Assembly: GCF_048544455.1 (NCBI RefSeq)
Contig: NC_133536.1
Span: 34,908,152 to 34,972,151 of the forward strand
Source of the DNA: Silene latifolia
Taxonomy: Eukaryota > Streptophyta > Magnoliopsida > Caryophyllales > Caryophyllaceae
Direction: 5' to 3'
Length of the DNA stretch: 64,000 nucleotides
Part shown: piece by piece, positions 19,913-33,069 of the stretch
Numbering within the stretch: position 1 is the stretch's first letter
Layout: every line of letters begins with the position of its first letter
Position numbers and translations under genes: made by a program
The notes under the pieces: model-generated
What the model saw: the letters and a program-made list of their open reading frames with translations, nothing else
Told to the model about the DNA's origin: nothing
Database searches by the model: none

Positions 19913-21737
19913 CAGGATCCTATACGAACCAAATTATTGTGCGAACCGTACGAACTGAATAAGAACCACTAGATACAACTTAGACCATAAACTCTCTCCC
20001 TCACGCAAACTCAACCTAACCTGACATTCAATGAAACCCATAATCTTTCATCCATTTCCGTTTACTCTCCCTTCACTTATCCCAACCACCAATGTCGGCC
20101 AACTTGACGGAACTCCGACAACGACAACCTTGCCTCAACTCCGACGCCGGCCTCCTTGCTTTTAGGCCTTCCCCATTATTATTCTGTTATTTCTCACTGT
20201 GCTCCGTTCGTCCTTTATCCTCTCCGGCGAAGTGTTCGACTCATTCGCCGTCGAGCATCACTTAGAATGCCGACATTCGCTCCGACCTACCATACGACGG
20301 CGTCGGGCACCTGACTTCCATTTTACCCCGTTTTTCACCCATCGCCGTCGTACGACAACCACATATATAAAAAAATTGATTCTCAATTTCCAGATCTACC
20401 AAAAATGGTGTATAATTGATAAAAAATAAGGACGTTATAGATCTTGTCGGAACATTTTAAATCAAAAAAGGTATTGTTCAGTCGGAAATTTGTTCGTTGG
20501 TGTTATTGGTGGTGTCGGACCTTGGGTGTGCTGGTCTGCGATGGTGGTGGTTCAGGTGAACTAACGTGGTCGGCGGCGGATGGCGAGGTTGGTGGGCAAT
20601 GGAGTGGTGTTGGGCTGGACGTGTGTCCGGTGTTGGTCGTGAGTGCTTCTTCGTCTTTAAACTCATCTCTATAATCAGAGGAAATTCGGGCGAAATTGTG
20701 TTGTCTGGGTGATAGATCCAGGTTGTATGGGGTTATTGTTGGTGAATGTGGGTTGATCTACTAAAAAGAAATCAAATTTGCAAGAAATGAATTATGTTAA
20801 CGATTTATTCATAAGATTTCGAGTCGAGAAATGTTCTCGTTGGGCAAGTCTGACATTATCGTCGGTAAGCAATGATTCACTCGGTGTCAAAGGTGGTGGA
20901 TCTTAGGCGACTATGACGGATTTCACGATTTTCAGGTGGTTTTGAGGCGATTCATGGTGGTTTAGATGGTCAGCTGTTGGTGGTGGTGATTTCAGGTGGC
21001 GGTGGTGGTAATATGGCGGTGATAGGTTGACGGCGCTGGTGGTGGTGACGGCAGTGGTGGTGGTGGTGCTGATGGCAGTGGTGTTACTAGTTAGTGGTAG
21101 TGGTGGTGATGGGGGGGTGGTGGTGGTCGCGTTGGATACACAAAATACAGCGCCAGATACGCATTGTAATACCACCGGCTACACATGGTATTTCTAGTGG
21201 ATACATGTGTATCTAATTTTTAGTATTGTAGATACACAAGTCAATGCTTTTGGATACATGTGTATCTGGTGGAGGGGGTGATAGGGATGGTGGGGGTGGT
21301 GGCAGTAGGTGGTGGTCGGCTGTGGTAGTATGGTAGAAGTGTGAATACACAAAATACCACCCTAGATACACACGGTATTAATACGAGATACATGTGTATC
21401 CGGCAATATAACCATGTGTATCTGGTATTAATATGATGCGTATCCGGAAGCATAAACTTGTGTATCCAGAAATATTAAAATGTGTATCTGGCTTTAATGT
21501 CATGTGTATCCGCAAAAAATATAAAATGTATCCGTAAAAAAATTAGTTTAAAAAAGTGTATAAGTGCATCTATAATTTTAGTGTTGAAAAATTTGTATTT
21601 ACATATGTAATAAAATGTATCTAATGAGAAGTGTATGTAGTAAAGAAATAAAGTGTATCTGAAAAGGAAAAAAAAAAAGGTCAAAATAAGCTAGTTTGTA
21701 CGGTTCGTATGTTAAGGCAGTTCGTACCTGAACCCGC

Positions 21738-21740
<3 letters not shown>
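19911..21740. mobile_element. Family B TIR element, copy 1
   Basis: The left end reads AGGATCCTATACGAACC, then GCGAACCGTACGAACT. The right end carries the inverse (GTACGGTTCGTATG, CAGTTCGTACCTG). The left part resembles a plant 5' leader, C- and CT-rich. The right part is G-rich, then holds many GGATACACATGTGTATCC-like motifs. No transposase frame is seen. The reading frames present are low complexity. Confidence 0.7.
21120..21530. repeat. GTGTATCY / GGATACAC motif cluster in family B copy 1
   Basis: About fifteen near-palindromic copies of GATACACATGTGTATC half-sites occur in both orientations, for example near 21204, 21253 and 21391. Confidence 0.7.

Positions 21741-21788
<48 letters not shown>
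21741..21788. repeat. (TA)n microsatellite link
   Basis: TA repeats with one interruption separate two family B copies. Confidence 0.97.
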
Positions 21789-22837
21789 GAAATAGGATCC
21801 TGTGCGAAACTAATGTTCGGTGCGAACTGTGCGAACTAAACATATACCATTAGATACAATTAATCAACGACCACGATTGAAAGATCTCTCACTCACACAA
21901 ACACAACCCCCGACATTCAGCCCATAACCCATTCTCTGTCATCTCCACCCACTACCCTTCCTCCACCTCCCACAACCACACCCTTTGACGCCGGCCAACT
22001 CGACTGAACACCAACGACGGGTATTCTAGCCCCGACGCCAACGACTCTGCTTTTTTTTCTTCTCCATTATTGTTTTATTTCTCTTTGTGGTATCACTTGC
22101 GCATCGCTTTTGCTCCCGCCACCATTTCCTTTCCCCGACAACTTACTCCATCAATCTATCACCGTCCATTTGTCGATTAGTCAGCGCATCTCCGTTATCC
22201 AACGACTTGGTTATTTTAAATCCTAAAAAAATACGAATTTTAATTAAAAATATACGGCAAACAACGTAGATATTCGAGAAAAAAAGTTTTAATTGTGGCT
22301 TTATCAGAACGTTTATACTCAGGAAATATCTTCATCAGCCAATTATGAGTCCGCTGGGGTTGGCGAACGGAGAACGACGATGATGATGTGTTTGCGTGTG
22401 GTAAGGAGTGGTGAGGGTCGAATTGGCGGATCTGGTAGCTGGTTGTGACGGTGCTTGGGGTCGAGTGGTGTGCTTGTGTTTGGGTCGACGGAAATAAAAT
22501 AGTAGCTCTGATGTTCCGGTGCTAGTATTGGGTCGACAGTTTATTAGTAATCACAGTGATGTTACGATCGTCACAAGAGTCGACTAGACTTGCCGGAGTA
22601 TTCGTCTGAGATGGATCGGTGATGTCACTATTGGCGGTGGTGGTGGGCTCATGGTTGAGGGTCGAAATGTTGGATACACAAATTACCACCCCGGATACAT
22701 ATGGTATTACTAGCAGATATACAAATTGATACATGTGTATCCGAGGTAGAATATGGGTAGTATAATACACAAATCAGGATCTTGTGTGAATTACTACCGC
22801 TTCTTCTCTTCCCTTATCGACTAGCATTACTACTGAC

Positions 22838-24107
22838 TGTTGGAATATGTGTCCTCCGACAATAATGCGATCACGACTGTTGATCATAATGATCACATGT
22901 TTAAGTCTCATTAAAAATGAATACAATTGGGAAGTAATATTGTTACTGTCAACTGGTCAACATATATCGGTAATGATTGGCTTACTAGAGTTTGACATTA
23001 CTGTCGTGTGACGGTGGTGATCAGTTGACCCCCTAGGTCATACCTAAAGGGCGACACTCTTAATTGATTATTTAATTAATCGTATAATGTTACGAGTTAA
23101 TTAAATTACTTGAAAATTGACGGACGATTTTGGAAGTACAATTTACGTATCAAATTGAAATGTGATTAAATGAGATACGGTCTGAGTAATCAAATTGTAT
23201 AATTACTCGGATGAAATAAATTGTTTAATGTAACAATTAAATTTGAATGAATTATTATAAATGCAATCCGTTGTAATTTATAAATGGTAAAATGTTTTTG
23301 GTACAAGTAATTATGAGATTACTAAGTCGATTTTGTATGTGACGTATTTTTATTAATACGTTGATTTTTAATATGTTAAAAATACATAACAATTTATGTC
23401 ACATATGACATGTGACATATTGACAATTGACAAAAATAATATGGATTCCATATTATCATTTGTACCGAAATTATGGGGTAATTAGGTTAATATTGTGTTG
23501 ATTAATTTATTGAGTAAACACAATGATTACCTATATCCTAGCCATGCAACTCTAATTTTCTTGTGAAGATAAAAATGTTCATGCATTGGCTCCCCTAAAA
23601 AGTCCCCCTTCCACCCGGTTTTTTATGTGAAAAACCATCATTGGTTTTTCATATAATTTTACCTATTATTACACTAAATTAGTTTAGTGATATTCATATT
23701 TATTCCATCATCAAATAAGAGATTTTTAGTGAGATAAAAAGCTCTCTTCTCCTCCCTCTCAAAACCGAAAATACTTAAGTGTTTATAAATATTTTTGGTT
23801 CAATTTTCTACTATAATTAATATTATACTAGTTTTGTAATATTAATTTAATTAAGAGGAGCCTTGGGTATTATATTTAGGGAGAGATCTTACTCTTAGAT
23901 CTTTGTTCTTCCATTGGAATAAGCTCAAGAACAAGAAGAGAAAGGTGATCTCTCTTGTGCCCAAATAGCCGAAATTTACCATGTAAGGACATGTTTTCTC
24001 CTCTATTCATTTTAATGTTTGCATGCATAAGATCCATTTTATTTTATGACAAATTAATTAAACATATATGAGTATGTTAACATGTATAAAGATCTACATT
24101 TCCTTCA
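22838..24107 (+). repeat. 5' LTR of gag-only Copia element (1270 bp)
   Basis: Runs TGTTGGAATATG ... CTTCA. By eye it is identical to the 3' LTR except for two one-base homopolymer length differences. Confidence 0.96.
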
Positions 24108-24108
24108 A

Positions 24109-24124
24109 TCGGTATCAAGAGCCA
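24109..24124 (+). promoter_or_regulatory. Primer binding site of gag-only Copia element
   Basis: TCGGTATCAAGAGCCA follows the LTR. It resembles the initiator-Met type GGTATCAGAGC with one extra A, as seen in many Copia elements. Confidence 0.7.
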
Positions 24125-26367
24125 CGGTTGTTTGCATGCAAATTGGTTAAAAGTTTTTCCGAGTTATATGAATAACAAAATAAAACTTGTAAAATTTGTG
24201 CTATTATGATATATCACGAAATAATTACATGCATGTTAATATTTCTGGTCCTAAAGTGTTTTAGGATTTTTTGGTTATTTTTTCGGATTTTTATTGTTCA
24301 TATTTAATAATAATGACATTTAAATGTGATTTTATGAGTAAAAATGTCATTTTTGGTCGAAAATTAGCTATACTTCGAATTTTCACTTGGTTTTTGGATA
24401 TGTTGTTACATATATTATTTTGAGATAACCTGTAAATTTTCATAATTTTTGCACTTGTTATGCTCGAAAAATGAATTTTTCATTATTAAATTCGGATTTA
24501 AGAGAAAAATAGGTTAATATGAGTTAAATTTCGAATCTGGTCATAGAAAATTTATATGTTGTCACATGCAATTTTACAAGATGTGTGTAAAATAATTGGC
24601 TATAAAGAAGTCTTTTAGCATGATTTATGAATTTTTGAAGAAAAATGGCATAAATAGTGACATTATTAGTGAAAATTAATAAAATATAATCTATGACTTA
24701 GGAAAAACGTATAATGTTGCATTTTATTATATTTTTCAGATCTAAAATTGAAAAGTTAGTGAAAATAATTTTTCCATGTTTTTATGATTATTTTATTATA
24801 TATCGATAAACCGCAACATTGTTTTTCCGGAAAAATTTTCGAAATTTTTAACCTAAGATTTTGAACATTATGAGTGTCATGGAATTTTTCCAGAATGTTC
24901 ATGAATTTAAATTTCAAATTTTGAATTTATTTGAAATTTTTGGATTTATTTGAAGTTTAATAGCTTATTTTTGTAATTTTGGTCCATTTATGAACAATTT
25001 TTGTAAATAAAAGTTAATTATGGTCAAATTACTAGTGGAAACTATATTTTGAGTCCTAAGAGGTTAGGGTAATTAACTTATGCATAAATATGAGTTTATG
25101 TATTTTTGTGATTATAAAACGTTGAAATCACGCAAATCCGTAAAAACCGAGTAATATATGATATTGGCTATTTAAAGGCGATTTAGCATAAAAATTGAGC
25201 ATGTTCATACATATTATAATGCTGCATTTTCTTTATGATTGTCATAATTTTAATTTATGTAATTTTGAATTATGTAATTTTACTTAGTATGGCCTTAGAT
25301 TTTAATTGGTATTTCCCGAAATGTATGGGAATATCGATTCGGTTGTAATTTTTATTGTGATCTCGTATCACCGTTTTGTAATATTTAATAGATTTATTTT
25401 ATTTTAGTTACAAATGTATAATAGGAAATTATGTAATTTATTATGTAATTTTATTCATTCCGGAGTTCCAAAAGACGGATTTCTTCAAGAATGGCGATAC
25501 ATAAAGACGGTGTTACCTCGAGATGTGTGCCACAACCGAAGTTCAAGGGACCAATGGAGTTGGTTTCCGAATATGTAATAGATTAATAGTTTTTCTATTT
25601 TAGGAAAGGCCATACTAGGATTTATTTACTTTTATGCTTGCATTTTATTTTATGTCACATGCATCGCTAAATCGCCATAACTAAACATGCATTGTCTTTT
25701 ATCGAGTTTATCGACCGTGTCAATTAGAATTATCGTAGTTCACCGCTTTAGTTCACTTAAAACGTGATAGATAATAAATTGACATGACCTCTCGCTAAAA
25801 CTATCAATTGAGACATAGCCTTACCAAATAGTAGAAACCATGAAAACCTATTTCGTGAGGGAGTGCACTCGGCCACACCGGGGTACAAACCTTGTTACGT
25901 AGGGGAAGTGGGTGATGAATGTTAATCCACCGAATTCATGTTGATGAGGGATGTATCGGCCCCACCGTGCCCAAGTTAATGTGGGTTTGGATCATGGACA
26001 CATTTATTCGAAATTTGGATTGAACTCAACAAAAGTATTTGATAAGGGATGTATCGGCCCCACCGTGCCCTTGTCGATGTGTTTTGGGCTATAGATAATT
26101 GTTAATGTAATATTATCGACCAAGAGTTCTAAAAGTAGAATCGATTAAACGTTAATCCACCGAGTTATATTGATGAAGGATGTATCGGCCCCACCGTGCC
26201 TAAATCGATATGAATTTGGGTCTTGGAATCATTTATCTAGTTGGGTAGAGGTCACTAGAAAAATGCTTATAACTTGTTTAAATCATACATTTTTACGAGT
26301 ATAATTAAAACGACATTTGTTTTACTCCTTATATTTTGTTTTGTAGACCACTTCTTATTCATAACAA
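24125..26367 (+). other. Long non-coding leader of gag-only Copia element
   Basis: About 2.2 kb between primer site and gag without a coding frame. It is AT-rich in its first 1.8 kb. The last 400 bp holds three copies of a conserved GC-rich block, annotated separately. Confidence 0.7.
25942..26200 (+). repeat. Three copies of a GC-rich leader block upstream of gag
   Basis: GTATCGGCCCCACCGTGCC recurs near 25952, 26051 and 26182, each preceded by GATGARGGA or GATAAGGGA. The block is embedded in otherwise AT-rich DNA. A weaker relative, CACTCGGCCACACCG, is at about 25867. Confidence 0.85.
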
Positions 26368-27262
26368 ATGGCAACACCAACTCCTAATGCTACACCACTC
26401 GCTACTTCATCATGGCTCCGATCCTTTATGGATCGATGTAAACTTGAAAAGAATGGGTCAAATTTCTCCGAGTGGGATGCCCAACTCAAATTAGCCGCCG
26501 AAGGTGACGACAAGCTTCGTTACCTTACCGAGGCCTCTCCACCCGAGCCCACCACTAGGTCCACCGCGGCCACTAGGGAAGCCTATGAGGCTTACCAAAA
26601 GGAGTCCGCCGCAATGAAAAATGTCTTAATATTTGCGATGGAGGCGGAACTCCAAAGGAGAGCCTTCAAAATGGGCAATGCTAATGAGATTTACTCCAAA
26701 CTTGTGACCATGTTTTCACAAACTCCGCGGATCGTCCAATATGAGGCGGCGCGGCATTCTTTGATCTCGACTTCAAAGAGGGCCAAAAGGTTAGCCCTCA
26801 TGTGCTCAAACTCATGGAGCTTGTCGAGACCTTGAAAATTCAAAAGGTTGAAATCCCAAAGAACTCATCGTAGATAGGATTCTACACTCCTTGTCTAAGG
26901 TTAAGGCATATGTGCAATTCCGGGTGAATTTCAATATGCAAGACAAGGATGTGTCTCTTGAGGAGTTGCACAAGTTACTTGTGCAAGCCGAGAGGGACAT
27001 GGGGTTAAATGTGAACCCTCCCAAGGATGTGCTTAACATAAGCACAAAGAGTAAGGGGAAGTTCAAGAAGAATGGGAGAAAGGGTAAGAAGCAAGCTCCC
27101 ACATTCACCAAAGCTAAGTCTTGTGAAGCTAGCACCTCCAAAGTCAAGAAGGGTCCTCTTGACAAATGCCATTATTGTAATGGCATGGGACATTGGAAGA
27201 GGAATTGTTCCAAATACCTTGGTGATATCAAAGCTGGAAAGATCACTCCAGTAGGTAAATGA
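26368..27262 (+). pseudogene. gag: Copia gag with two frameshifts
   Basis: The frame from the Met at 26368 gives a Copia Gag of the UBN2 type (FSEWDAQLKLAAE, AYEAYQKE, MFSQTPRIVQYEAARHSL). Near 26765 the reading frame shifts; DFKEGQKV and HVLKLMELVETLK continue in another frame to about 26870. A second shift then leads into 26891-27262. That last piece holds a helical stretch, a basic region and a CCHC knuckle (CHYCNGMGHWKRNC), and ends in TGA at 27260-27262. The protein would package element RNA. The two shifts predate or accompany the recent insertion, because the LTRs are almost identical. Confidence 0.88.
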
Positions 27263-30200
27263 CTAACCTTCTTTTATGTTTCTAATACAACTATGGTAAT
27301 ATGATGCAAAGTTGTGATAATGTATCTCCCTTTTTATTGTAAATAGGGCCTCCACCAAGCAAAGACAAAGGAAAAGAAAAGCAAGCATAAGAAACCATGA
27401 AGAAGCTAAGGATAGCTTTTATGGAGCTTTGTTTTTCATTGTCTTATTTTAAGTTATGTTTTGAATTTTAGAACTTTAAGTTTCCGTGTTCGACATGGAA
27501 AGGTATTTTGGATAATGATTTGTATTTTGGATGATAGTGACTTGGTTTGCAACCCAAGTCACCCGTTTTATCATTAATCCTTTATGTTCTAAAAATTTCA
27601 TCTTTAAATGCTTGCGTTTTGAAACATAAGATTATTCACTAAAAGTGATCTAATAGACAATTATAATGACGGGTTTCATTATATGTCCACATGCTTAAGG
27701 CTTGTGTATGATCATTTATAAAGTGACTTTGAGTCTATGAACTCTCTTAAAGGTATGTCAACCACCAAGTACACATATGAAATCTATAACAATTAGTCAA
27801 CCTATGAGGTAGTCCTCCTTATACTTCAACATCATTAATTTGTGTCTCATATGCTATCTTTGAATGTTTAGTGTATTCATTCTAAAGATAGAGTGGGAGA
27901 AAAATGAGGACACAACACACAAGGCAAGATAATTGTGTACTTGTGTAAATGAAGATCTACGCAAGAGAGAATGTTTTGAATGAAGGTATATCTATTTACA
28001 TAGTATACCAAATAGATGAGATCTATAGTCTCAAGTTAGTTCTAAATGACTTAAGAGACCAAGTGAAGTAATCATAAGAGTTTATTCTCAAGATAACTAC
28101 ACGAGGAGACCAAAAGAAGTTTTGGAAGTAAAAAGACTAATGTAAAGTCTTAACAAGCTTTTGACTAAGGTTATGAATCATTTGACCAAATAGGTTCAAT
28201 CATGAGTTTTACTTAAGAGCCTAAATGAATCATAGTAACATACTAGTTATGATCAAGTTGCAAAGATTGATATTCCGATATCTTCAATAGCCAACGTTTT
28301 AACCACGCAAATGTCATTGTTTAACCTCGCTATGAAATGGTTAAACCTCCTTCCGAAAGGGTATTCCGAAGGACCTATTCTAAATATTATTTGTATTTGA
28401 ATAATGACATTGCTACACATCATTATGACATGAGTGTGTTAGAGATTTAAAATCTCTTTCCGTAAGGTTGAGATGAGACCACTTCAAAATAGGCATTTTG
28501 AAAGGATATGATGGGAACATATATGGTTTTATCCAAGTGACTTGGCAAGGCAATTGATATTTATATTCTTGACAAATTTTGACCGAGAAGTCAATTTCAA
28601 AATATGTTGAATTGAGTGGGAGTTAGGAAATTCTCATGTGAAGACATGGAATTTAGTGGGAGCTATCATCCTTGAATGTATAAAACTCATTACTCATTAA
28701 AGAATGACGAGCCAATGCTTTCTTTCATAAAGAAGCTTTTGAGTTTTCAATTCTGGATGAAAATGGACAATGATGAATCCAATTACATCAGGGATGTTGG
28801 ATTAGTATTAAGAGATACACATCACATCAACATACACATAGGTTATTCATTTGAATGAAAATGGGATTACCATTAGCAGTCATGGTAGTTCATTGAACCT
28901 GAGAACGGTTGATCTCATGATTATTAGTAACTAATGTTTCCGCCATTAGAATAATCATGTACATGTCCAATTTTGAATCATATGCATAAGAGCATGATGA
29001 TTGGTTGGTGAGCCATAATAGAAACGTCATGAATTCTCGAGAAGAATTCGATGAGCGAATCGATGGTTGACGGAATGTTCCATTGTGTGTTAAGAGGTTG
29101 CACATATTGTAGAAAATCCGAGCACATATGAGGATTTATGAGAATCCCAAATCTTTCAAGTCCAGAAAGAGAAATGAGAAGTTTTGGAAAGATATTTGGT
29201 TAAGTAAGAGTTTATTCAAAACAATCTTTCCTAATAAAGTTAGGACTTGTGAGAAGTACTAAGCTAATAATCTTGTCAATTGTTGCAAGATTCTACAAAA
29301 ACATATACCTAGTGCATTGTGTGTGGATGAAATACTTGATCGGTACAAGTTATATTATTCATCGCAAATTCGTTCATTATGAGATGAGCAATGAGAAAGT
29401 TCTTTCAAGTTAAAGAACCAAAATCAAGGTCAAGAACCTTGATGTGTACTTGGTAAGATTCATGCTATGAGAACATGAATGAGAAGGAAATTGCAAGTGT
29501 AAGAAGTTTGAACACATGGACACATGGGATGTTAAACTTCTATTGCAATCGATAAGTGTTTACACTTATGATAAACATCACAAGGTTGTAATTTGATATT
29601 GACTACCCGAGTGTGATGTCGACATTTGTCGTTTGAGTTATTATTAACTCACTTGGTACATTGTTATATCCAAACGGGTTGTGGAGACAATTGAACCCCG
29701 TTAAAGTGAACATGGATTAACATTGTTTTTGCCCATAGTTACTTATATGAGGTGACGTCTCGAAGTGACTAGAGTGTGATGCGATTGATGGCAAGTTCAA
29801 GTGCCATAGAGTCATGTGGGATGACTAGTCGATCACATAGGCGGCATATTAGGAACATTTTGTCGGGCCTAATGACCGCTTATAGAGTTCTGGCAAATTT
29901 ATATAGCCTGGTCGTGGCGAGAGCTACTATAGTATTCAAATGAGTCGATTCTTTTGACTAAAGACTATTCGCCTAAGATGGCACGATTTGATTAACTTTG
30001 ATTTGTGTTACTACGACCTTCGTAAATGGGGTCAAATGGGCATATTTTGGGTTATGATGGCTGTGGCTAGTCAAAGGGAATGAGTGCGATAGGAATTGTC
30101 CACCCCTTGTCAGGGTTATAACAATATCTCAGGGCCACTCGAGGAGTAATGAACTGGAAATGCGTGGCCACGCTCGGAAGATATCCAGAGTGGATAAATC

Positions 30201-30337
30201 CGGTCAATCAGTTATTCTCCAGATCGAGGAAACCACTCTCGATATGATCACTTGCAAGCACGACCTGAAAGACACCTTGCATTGAGTGGGAGATAGTAAT
30301 AGGACAAGAGAATTGGTGACGCACACTTGTCGAGGAC
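27263..30337 (+). other. Non-coding 3.1-kb region of gag-only Copia element
   Basis: No frame longer than about 78 codons and no polymerase motif on either strand. The segment is of ordinary base composition and ends in a GC-richer block (about 29,700-30,340) before the polypurine tract. Something in it may be needed in cis, but I see no recognisable element. Confidence 0.7.
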
Positions 30338-30348
30338 AAGTGGGAGAT
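30338..30348 (+). promoter_or_regulatory. Polypurine tract of gag-only Copia element
   Basis: AAGTGGGAGAT lies directly before the 3' LTR start TGTTGG. Confidence 0.88.
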
Positions 30349-31616
30349 TGTTGGAATATGTGTCCTCCGACAATAATGCGATCACGACTGTTGATCATAA
30401 TGATCACATGTTTAAGTCTCATTAAAAATGAATACAATTGGGAAGTAATATTGTTACTGTCAACTGGTCAACATATATCGGTAATGATTGGCTTACTAGA
30501 GTTTGACATTACTGTCGTGTGACGGTGGTGATCAGTTGACCCCCTAGGTCATACCTAAAGGGCGACACTCTTAATTGATTATTTAATTAATCGTATAATG
30601 TTACGAGTTAATTAAATTACTTGAAAATTGACGGACGATTTTGGAAGTACAATTTACGTATCAAATTGAAATGTGATTAAATGAGATACGGTCTGAGTAA
30701 TCAAATTGTATAATTACTCGGATGAAATAAATTGTTTAATGTAACAATTAAATTTGAATGAATTATTATAAATGCAATCCGTTGTAATTTATAAATGGTA
30801 AAATGTTTTTGGTACAAGTAATTATGAGATTACTAAGTCGATTTTGTATGTGACGTATTTTTATTAATACGTTGATTTTTAATATGTTAAAAATACATAA
30901 CAATTTATGTCACATATGACATGTGACATATTGACAATTGACAAAAATAATATGGATTCCATATTATCATTTGTACCGAAATTATGGGGTAATTAGGTTA
31001 ATATTGTGTTGATTAATTTATTGAGTAAACACAATGATTACCTATATCCTAGCCATGCAACTCTAATTTTCTTGTGAAGATAAAAATGTTCATGCATTGG
31101 CTCCCCTAAAAGTCCCCCTTCCACCCGGTTTTTATGTGAAAAACCATCATTGGTTTTTCATATAATTTTACCTATTATTACACTAAATTAGTTTAGTGAT
31201 ATTCATATTTATTCCATCATCAAATAAGAGATTTTTAGTGAGATAAAAAGCTCTCTTCTCCTCCCTCTCAAAACCGAAAATACTTAAGTGTTTATAAATA
31301 TTTTTGGTTCAATTTTCTACTATAATTAATATTATACTAGTTTTGTAATATTAATTTAATTAAGAGGAGCCTTGGGTATTATATTTAGGGAGAGATCTTA
31401 CTCTTAGATCTTTGTTCTTCCATTGGAATAAGCTCAAGAACAAGAAGAGAAAGGTGATCTCTCTTGTGCCCAAATAGCCGAAATTTACCATGTAAGGACA
31501 TGTTTTCTCCTCTATTCATTTTAATGTTTGCATGCATAAGATCCATTTTATTTTATGACAAATTAATTAAACATATATGAGTATGTTAACATGTATAAAG
31601 ATCTACATTTCCTTCA
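30349..31616 (+). repeat. 3' LTR of gag-only Copia element (1268 bp)
   Basis: TGTTGGAATATG ... CTTCA, followed by the target duplication CTGAC. Confidence 0.96.
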
Positions 31617-32021
31617 CTGACGCCACTCAAAAACTGATCTGTAGTGTTCCATAAGTTGAGTTGGTTCCTTGGGTATCAGTGAGGACTAGACCATCATCAG
31701 CTGTATTTTTTATTTTGTATTTTGTTTCACTTTAGTAGGACGATGGAAGCAATCAGTAGTTGAATAAATGGGCTAATTCAATAAAATAGGTAGAGGGCTC
31801 TTGTATTTCGTTTTAATTCTGATTATGTTTATGATTATGATATTGGGCTAATCTCTTACTGACCCGTCCTATGCTATATATGACGGTCCTATTTATTATT
31901 AGTTCAAAAGAGCTGACTCGTCCTATGCTATATATATGACGGTCCTATTGAGTCGTCCCATGCTGTATTTTGTATTTTGTTTCACTTTATTAGTATTTTG
32001 TTTTAATTCTTTTGCCTTGTA

Positions 32022-32430
32022 GATACACTCCTTTGACAAGCTAGATACACTCATTTACCTTGTTAGATACACATATTTGACAAGCTAGATACACTTTTTT
32101 ACTTTGATATATACACTCATTTGACAAGCTAGATACACTCTTTTACCTTGCTAGATACACAACTTTGCCAAGCTAGATGCAGTCCTTTACCTTACTAGAT
32201 ACACTTCTTCTTTACCTTGTTAGACACGCATCTTAGGCAAGCTGGATACACTCCTTTATCAAAACTAGATACGCTTCTTTACTTTGCTAAATACACTCAT
32301 GTACCTTGCTAAATACGCATCTTAGGCAAAGCTAGATACACTCTTTTATCAAACTAGATACACTCCTTTACTTTGCTAAATACACTCGTGTACCTTGCTA
32401 GATACACACATCTGACAAGCTAGATACATT
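32022..32430. repeat. Left arm of TAGATACAC motif array (family B copy 2)
   Basis: Some fourteen copies of CTAGATACACTC, each followed by a TTTGACAAG- or TTTACCTTG-like filler, occur about every 25-30 bp. The orientation is opposite to that of the array at 33070-33590. Confidence 0.85.
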
Positions 32431-33069
32431 TGACTCACCTACAAAATCATTGCTTATTATTGTAGGTTTAATACGAATGGTATAGAATACTTCGTATTTT
32501 AGAGCGAGACATTATGACCAAAATGGAATACTCAGTTGTACCAAAATGGATCCTCTCTATTTCTTCCTCTCCATTTCCACTCTTAAACTCATATAATAAT
32601 ATTTTTCCCAACAAATCTCATTATCCCTTTATTTTTACCCATTAATTTTGAGTCGTTTGATGATGCCAGAATACGATATGAACCGCCGAAAGAAAATGGC
32701 CTCTCCATTTCCTTTTACCCTCCTCTAGTTGTACCCCTCTTGAAATTGGTTTTCTATACTAGAAGGATATTTCTTACCTTTATGAGATTTAATCCATACT
32801 AGAAGGATATTTCTTACATTTATGAGGTTTAAAACTACTCTTGAAATTGATTTTCTCTAAGTCGCTATAATCATCTCTACTTGGATTTCTATGTCCTTGT
32901 AACTAAGAAAACTTTCCTCGCGAGATAAAAGTTGCGGATGATCCCGGAGCTAGAAAGATGATCAAGATTTCAGAAAAGTAAAGATAGATAACGACATATC
33001 ACATAGCCACTGAAATATGTCAATTAAACATGGTTATTGTCTTACCCTTTAAGAAAGTTAATTTAAAAG

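Larger units (their letters stand above)
22838..31616 (+). mobile_element. Complete gag-only Ty1/Copia element, target duplication CTGAC
   Basis: Two LTRs (22838-24107 and 30349-31616) flank an internal region of 6.2 kb. The 5-bp duplication CTGAC lies at 22833-22837 and 31617-31621. A primer binding site follows the 5' LTR and a polypurine tract precedes the 3' LTR. Only a frameshifted gag is coded. No protease, integrase or reverse transcriptase is found in either flank of gag. The LTRs differ by two single-base homopolymer indels and I saw no substitutions, so insertion was very recent. Enzymes must have come from another element. Confidence 0.95.

Noticed and set aside
27263..30337. Hidden Copia pol in the gag-only element
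   Set aside because: No protease DSG, integrase HHCC or DDE, or YVDD-type box could be found by eye in any frame. A profile search would be needed to exclude a highly decayed relic.
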